Source of the DNA: Gracilaria caudata | Taxonomy: Eukaryota; Rhodophyta; Florideophyceae; Gracilariales; Gracilariaceae | Assembly: GCA_030374735.1 (NCBI GenBank) | Contig: JASCIV010000768.1 | Location: 1-12,620, forward strand | DNA length: 12,620 nucleotides | Direction: 5' to 3' | Part shown: positions 8,136-12,620 of the stretch, in pieces | Position numbering within the stretch: position 1 is the first letter of the stretch | Layout: every line of letters begins with the position of its first letter | Program-made: the position numbers and the translations under genes | Notes under the pieces: model-generated | What the model was told of the DNA's origin: nothing | Database searches by the model: none | What the model saw: the letters and a program-made list of their open reading frames with translations, nothing else

Positions 8136-9316
8136 AAGGCTTCTGCGTGAGTGCATGCAACAACGTGGAATTACGAAGGTAGCGTTACCTTCGTAAACCT
8201 GGCAGTATCCAAGCCCTCCAAGCTGTGAAAGAGTGGCCGATACTTTTCAATTCTTTCTATGGTTGGTAACTTACATCATCATAGGTTCGTGGGTCGCGCA
8301 ATGGAAGTTCTGTGTTCATGAACAGAACACGTTCATAGAAATATCAAATAAGTAGAGAGGTCAGAGACTCTTAAAGAGCCGTGTCCACTTCATTGTAATT
8401 TGTAACATCTGTGATTGAGATCATCGCTACGAGGACAACAGAGCTATTGTTGATGACAAACACGAACAGAAATGACAACCAGCTCTGCACCAACACGAAA
8501 ATTTCCTTTGCCATGCTGCTACATTGACATTGGGTTGCCATCTTTATATTCGCTATTGAAAACATGCGCTCTCTCCTACGTAACTCAATGGCATCTTCGC
8601 ATGGTGTGAAATTAAATTCTTCGGAAGCAAAATCGCGAACGGCTTGTCATCATCAATAAGGTATCTGCATACTTCCGTTTTTGTTGCTTGGGAAGATCTT
8701 ATCAAGACAACCGCATGTGAAAACACGTGGACCGCCGCACTGCGATTGCTTCTTTCCTGAGGCTCGTAGATAAACCCTCTTATGTACCAGTGCCTTGATT
8801 ACGTCCAGTGGAGATTAGTACCACGAGGTGAACAGATAAACAGCATCATGGCCTCTCAGTCTGTGACGATGTGACGCGTTATTGTACCCCTATCCGAGTC
8901 ACTCGCGTGCACATTACCTCTCATCGTGATGGTTCTTTTCATCACAATTTGATTGTGCATCTCTGACAAGTTTCGAGGCTTGGTCCATCGAACGTTGACA
9001 CCCACCCCTTATCATCAGTCAAACTATCACAACAGGTAGAGAGGTAGCAGACGCACAACCGAGAAGAGCCCCCAAAATCGAAGTACAAAGGTTTGAAAAT
9101 CAATGTTGCTCCATAACGAAACAACGGCTTCCCATGAACCAAACGATGTCAAAACGGAAAAGAAACTGTTTGTATTGTAGCTAACAATAGCGCCCTACGA
9201 TAGAGAATGTTTGATTGGTAGACGATTTCTACCCTTATAAGTCATGAGGTACGAAGGTAGAATGTGTCTCCGATTGTGGGAGAGGAAAAAAAGTTGTCTG
9301 CCACAAGCCAAACTCT
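8136..9316. other. gene-free interval with short palindromes
   Basis: This is the interval between the retroelement tail and the symporter stop codon. The only frames are short. One minus-strand frame (8565-8371, 64 codons from an ATG) encodes a hydrophobic stretch, FVLVQSWLSFLFVFVI, but has no other support. An inverted repeat lies at 8171-8196 and a bulged one at 8307-8326. No RNA gene was recognised. Confidence 0.45.
8171..8196. repeat. 11-bp inverted repeat (hairpin)
   Basis: The arms TTACGAAGGTA (8171-8181) and TACCTTCGTAA (8186-8196) are perfect reverse complements around the spacer GCGT. The core TACGAAGGTAG recurs as a single copy at 9250-9260. A related GTACCCTTCGTAC occurs at 5711-5723 inside retroelement copy A. 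Function is unknown; it could be a small transposon footprint or a protein-binding palindrome. Confidence 0.7.
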
Positions 9317-11382
9317 CTAGGTTGTAACTGCATCAACATGTTTTTCATCAGGTTTGCTCGCCACTTTCTCGTCAGCATCTAGTGGCAAAGACTTACTGTC
9401 GCCGAGGACTTCCCCAGGTCCTGTTTCGTACTGCAGCAAGTGGTCCTCCTTCTTCTCATTAGAAATGAATACGTCGAGAATCCTCGGAGCAACGATACCC
9501 GCAATAAGAAACAGTGCCACTAAATGAGCAATAACGAACCCGTAAATATGAAGGGGGTCTTGACTGCGAGGGGGCTCTCCGACAATGAAATCCTGGTACG
9601 AAAATGACAATATTACAAGCAGCACTGGCGCAGTGAGCCAACGCAGCATTGGTGCCCACAAAGCGGGAATCTTCCAATTCCTGCCTCTACCAACGATAAC
9701 GTTAAGGTCTCTTCGAAGTTGTTCCCCCTGTACGCGATAAAGAGGTGCAAGGAAGAAGTTTCGCTCTCCGTAGTTAGCATTCTAGTCGAAGCAGCATTGG
9801 TGTGAAGCAACTTGAGAGACAAACTTACTGAATAACACGACAGCCACCACAATCTATCCGCATATTTTGACTTACCCCAAGGGCTCGGAATCTCGGGATC
9901 TTTGGACAAGATCACGCTGGCCAAAGTCCCACCAACTAACACCACGACGAAAACAATTACGCCAACCCCTGCACTAACCACGTGCCCAAGAACCACAAGC
10001 AAAAGCATGGCAAGTAAATACGAGCCATTTGCCACTGCGATCGCCACGAGTCCGGTTTGAGAAACGACATCTTTGTAACGATATAGAGAAGTTACTCCCG
10101 CACACTGAACCCACATAGAAAGAATTAAAGCCAGTTCGTTGAACCATTTGTCAACCGCATCGAGTGAATATAATCCAAACTGGGTAGTGTACATGATGCT
10201 TAAGAGGGTCGCAGAGAGCGTCACAATGAAAACTAGCACCCATCTTGGAACTCGATTCCCCCAGTCAGTATCGGCGAGCACTGTAACCATGCCCTCAAGC
10301 AAGCCAAAGGCAGAATCGATACCAAGAATGACGATCGTAAGAAAGAAAATTACAGACCATGCATTACTACCCGGCAACTGTGCCAAAGCTTGTGGATATG
10401 TTAAAAAGGCAAGGGTGAACGTGCTAAGTGTCCTATCCGTCGGGAGATCAAGAAACCCGATAACGCCGAAAGCAGCGAAACCAGCGACTACTTCGTAAAA
10501 TGAGTTGGAGAACGCGATTATAAGCGAATCCTGTACGGCGTTGGCATACTTGCTGTTATAACTTGCATATGCAATGAAAGAACCAAAACCAGTTCCAATA
10601 CTGAAGAATATCTGCCCTACAGCGTCCTTCCAAATCTGACCATCTCCAAGCTTAGATCCATTCCATGTGGCAATATACAGACGAATGCCGCGACCAGCGT
10701 TTTCGAGTGTGACGGCACGTATTGTGATTACGAGTAACATGGCAAGAGGGAACAGCATAGAAAAGTACACAATCCTCCCTGTCAGACTAACACCTTTGAA
10801 GATGCTGAGGTAGACGAGGAGCCATATTAGCATTGTCCAACCAATTGTTTCTCCTATAACTCCGGTGCCTTCATATATATTTTGTCCATTGGCATCTGTG
10901 GATACCACATTTCGTATGACTCTGTTGAAGAAAAAGTCTTCCAGTTGGTTGGCGCCACCGGTCCATGGTAACGGAGAGCTGAAACTATGTCTGAAAAACA
11001 CCATAGCCCAAGCAAGAATGACTACATAATAGGTGGCAATGGTGTAACCAACGTACACCACGGAGAGACCGAGACCGCGAAGGCGATAGGAGATGCGGTT
11101 AAATGCAACCACACCTCCTCCGCGATATGCTTGTCCGATTGATATTTCAAGCAGTAGGAGTGGAATACCAACAAACAGCAAAGCCATAACATATGGAATA
11201 AACCACTGCACGCCTAGATTATTATATGCAATAGATGGGTATCGGAGAAGATTGCCAATACCCACCGCAAGCCCCATGGAGGCCAGAATAAAAGACAAGC
11301 GGGAAGGCCATTGTTCACGTCCATCTTCCGCACGATGCACAGTGGGCACAAGTAAGCGAAGAGTGCTCTTGAGCTTATCCAT
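9317..11382 (-). CDS. neurotransmitter:sodium symporter-family transporter (SLC6-like), two exons
   Basis: A predicted 654-residue, roughly 12-helix plasma-membrane transporter coupling sodium to amino-acid or amine uptake. Exon 1 is 11382-9829 and exon 2 is 9727-9317 (TAG). The start at ATG 11382 is chosen because family homology begins soon after it; the frame upstream to 11451 has no better start. TM1 holds the unwound sodium-site motif GLAVGIGNLLRYP (37-49). YNNLGVQWFIPY and EISIGQAYRGG mark the fungal/protist-type subgroup, with Leu replacing the usual Trp of animal members (NLLRYP). TM6 has SIGTGFGSFIAYASYNSKY (261-279), and TM8 has LGIDSAFGLLEG (353-364) with the Na2 residues D356 and S357. 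In TM7, N293 is followed four residues later by E297, the LeuT-like arrangement linked to chloride independence. Exon 2 adds WLTAPVLLVILSF, a last helix, and an acidic cytosolic tail. Family is certain; substrate is not readable. Confidence 0.92.
9728..9828 (-). other. spliceosomal intron, 101 nt, phase 0
   Basis: On the minus strand the donor is TTCA|GTAAGT at 9828 and the acceptor is CGTACAG|GGG ending at 9728. A CTAAC branch-point candidate lies at 9777-9773, about 45 bases before the acceptor, followed by a pyrimidine-rich stretch. Splicing joins WWLSCYS to GEQLRRDLN in phase 0 and restores the family's continuous alignment (RNWKIPALWAPMLRWLTAP). Without splicing, the exon 1 frame runs into unrelated sequence and stops at 9613. 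AG dinucleotides nearer the coding match (for example 9682-9681) do not give phase 0. Confidence 0.85.
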
Positions 11383-12055
11383 ATTTGAGTTGAAGCACCA
11401 CGACGTGCACAAACGACCGTCACTGGAGCAGAGAGTAGCACATGCCACCAAGCGAGAGCGGTTCTCTCCAGATGAAAGGGAAGGTGACGACGTGCTGGTT
11501 AAGAGGTGAGAAGGCTTTATAATCCGTGTTTGCGCAATATGTGCGCCATTTTCTGCCGTTAGAACGCTGCTGTTGAGAAAGAAACGGACCGTTAACCCCC
11601 TTAACTGGCTTTCAGAAGTTGGCGAACGCTACCCACTAAGGCCCTCAAAAACAAGCGTAGAATGAACGCGTATGAAACGGGAGTACTTCTATCACGTGAG
11701 CTATCGGCTACATGACAGAAATGAATCCTGAGATTGACAAAATAACCTTTCGTCCCTGTCATCGATAGTGGAAGGGCGTTTTGGGATGGAGATATATCGC
11801 ATCAATGTGCCTCGTCATGTGAAAACGAGAAGTTCGCCAAATAACGGGTGGCCCTTTTCTCGCTGCTGTCACAACAACAAACACTCTTTGCAGATACATC
11901 GATGGCATTCCAGTTCGGCCTCGCCTATTCTTCAGCGATTCACTTTGCTTGGAGGAAACCGCCCTTTGCGATTCGCAGCCTTGTGTTGTGAAGGACCTTC
12001 TTTCAAGGACTCGGATCAATGCTATTAATAGCAAGCAAACTTTTTTCCGTCAGCT
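11383..12055. other. upstream region of the symporter; no gene seen
   Basis: It should hold the symporter promoter and 5' leader, on the minus strand. Two overlapping frames on opposite strands at about 11759-12034 look like chance readings with no domain content. I see no clear core promoter element. Confidence 0.4.
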
Positions 12056-12136
12056 CTGTAACATTACAGTATGACTCCTCTGTCGGACAGAGTCTGTCCT
12101 AGTAGGATTCCTACGGTAACATTACCGTGTAGGAGT
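12056..12136. repeat. cluster of overlapping palindromes
   Basis: Five short hairpins lie within about 80 bp, several sharing arms. They are CTGTAA-ca-TTACAG (12056-12069), CTCTGTC-g-GACAGAG (12078-12092), GGACAG-agt-CTGTCC (12085-12099), GTAGGA-t-TCCTAC (12102-12114) and TCCTAC..GGTAA-ca-TTACC..GTAGGA (12109-12134, with a 2-base bulge). An outer stem, ACTCCT (12074-12079) with AGGAGT (12131-12136), could close the group. GTAACATTAC(A/C)GT occurs twice, at 12058-12070 and 12116-12128. This may be a miniature element, a structured RNA or a protein-binding array; which one cannot be told from the sequence. Confidence 0.72.
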
Positions 12137-12157
12137 GCCACCATGATGGTCTGCCGT

Positions 12158-12186
12158 TTAAATAATTTTTAAATAATTTTTAAATA
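12158..12186. repeat. AT-rich tandem repeat, 11-bp unit, about 2.6 copies
   Basis: The unit TTAAATAATTT runs 12158-12168 and 12169-12179, followed by the partial TTAAATA. It lies 22 bases after the palindrome cluster. Such tracts are easily melted and evolve by slippage; no function is evident. Confidence 0.85.
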
Positions 12187-12524
12187 TGTTCTTTTCTATT
12201 CGAAATGTGCTCCATTGGCAGATGCTTTTCCTCGTCTAGATCCCTGCATGCGTCGGCATCAAATCATCTTCTCGTCCGCGAGAAAGCATGTTTGAATAAA
12301 TTCATGTGTTGTTCCTGTTGTGTGTGGTATAAAATGTGGTTTCCGTGTTGTACCCATCAACAGCCTGTCTGTCTCTTTGAGTGCCATGTAACACCTCCGT
12401 CACAAAAATACTGTTTTGACTATGAATTTTTCTAGAACTTTAATCGCAATCGTTGCTGGCCTACTTTGCGAACGATATGTATCATTTCATTGCAAACATG
12501 GCGTTTTCATCAGGGGCGTATATG
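12187..12524. other. AT-leaning sequence without a recognisable gene
   Basis: Only one short plus-strand frame occurs (12205-12435), cysteine-rich by composition but with no ordered motif I can name. Nothing else is supported. Confidence 0.35.
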
Positions 12525-12608
12525 TGACTGACTGACTAAAGCAAAAAAAGATGACTTATGACTGACTGACTAGCGCTTGATGTATAAATCCAGTCATATT
12601 TAGTCAGT
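12525..12608. repeat. TGAC-type direct and inverted repeats at the right edge
   Basis: TGACTGACTGACT occurs at 12525-12537 and again at 12559-12571, 34 bases apart. TTTAGTCAGT at 12599-12608 is the exact reverse complement of ACTGACTAAA at 12531-12540. The array may continue past the window, so its nature (satellite edge, mobile-element end or microsatellite) is undetermined. Confidence 0.75.
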
Positions 12609-12620
12609 GACGTTATAGCA

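Noticed and set aside
8307..8326. Bulged palindrome GTTCTG..TTCATGAA..CAGAAC
   Set aside because: Its arms are short with a 2-base asymmetry and no repeat partner in the window; this is too common by chance to call a feature.
8371..8565. Small hydrophobic minus-strand ORF as a membrane microprotein
   Set aside because: It has only 64 codons in AT-leaning DNA, with no conserved motif or supporting context. It is mentioned in the interval entry but not called as a gene.
9613..9827. Uninterrupted reading of the symporter through to the stop at 9613
   Set aside because: The residues after SCYS lose all family resemblance, while splicing at 9828/9728 restores it in phase 0 with canonical signals.
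11759..12034. Overlapping open frames on opposite strands upstream of the symporter
   Set aside because: Both strands are open over the same bases and neither product resembles a protein family, so chance is the simplest reading.

Overview
The window looks like nuclear DNA from an intron-poor, probably unicellular eukaryote. Three full-length genes encode eukaryotic-style membrane proteins: a type II membrane-anchored FkbM methyltransferase, a GT90 glycosyltransferase and a neurotransmitter:sodium symporter-family transporter. One canonical GT-AG intron of 101 nt can be placed by protein homology. The gene debris includes MCM9, a helicase found only in eukaryotes, and a spliceosome-type DEAH helicase. 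Non-LTR-retrotransposon-like sequence is present. Unicellular red algae and other algae or protists fit this picture, but the sequence does not fix the lineage.

Layout. (1) Positions 1-817: the 3' part of an MCM9-like gene, entered just after Walker A and broken by an internal deletion and a later frameshift. (2) About 900-1603: a decayed fragment of a DHX15/Prp43-like DEAH-box RNA helicase on the same strand, with several frame changes and motif VI deleted. (3) 1604-2018: one unassigned open frame. (4) 2019-3086 (minus): FkbM-family methyltransferase. (5) 3087-3675: shared upstream region. (6) 3676-5376 (plus): GT90 (CAP10/POGLUT-like) glycosyltransferase. (7) About 5440-5888 (minus) and 7287-8135 (plus): two 3'-end copies of one retroelement in inverted orientation, with about 1.4 kb of unassigned DNA between them. 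(8) 8136-9316: gene-free DNA with short palindromes. (9) 9317-11382 (minus): a two-exon sodium symporter. (10) 11383-12620: gene-free DNA ending in a dense palindrome cluster, an AT-rich 11-bp tandem repeat and TGAC repeats.

How the parts relate. The FkbM and GT90 genes are divergently transcribed from a 589-bp interval, and both products look like type II secretory-pathway enzymes. A joint role in building and methylating a secreted or cell-surface glycan is reasonable inference. The symporter appears independent of them. It carries a glutamate at the LeuT Glu290-equivalent site, which predicts chloride-independent sodium-coupled transport. The left end and the retroelement zone look like decaying accessory DNA around a few intact genes.
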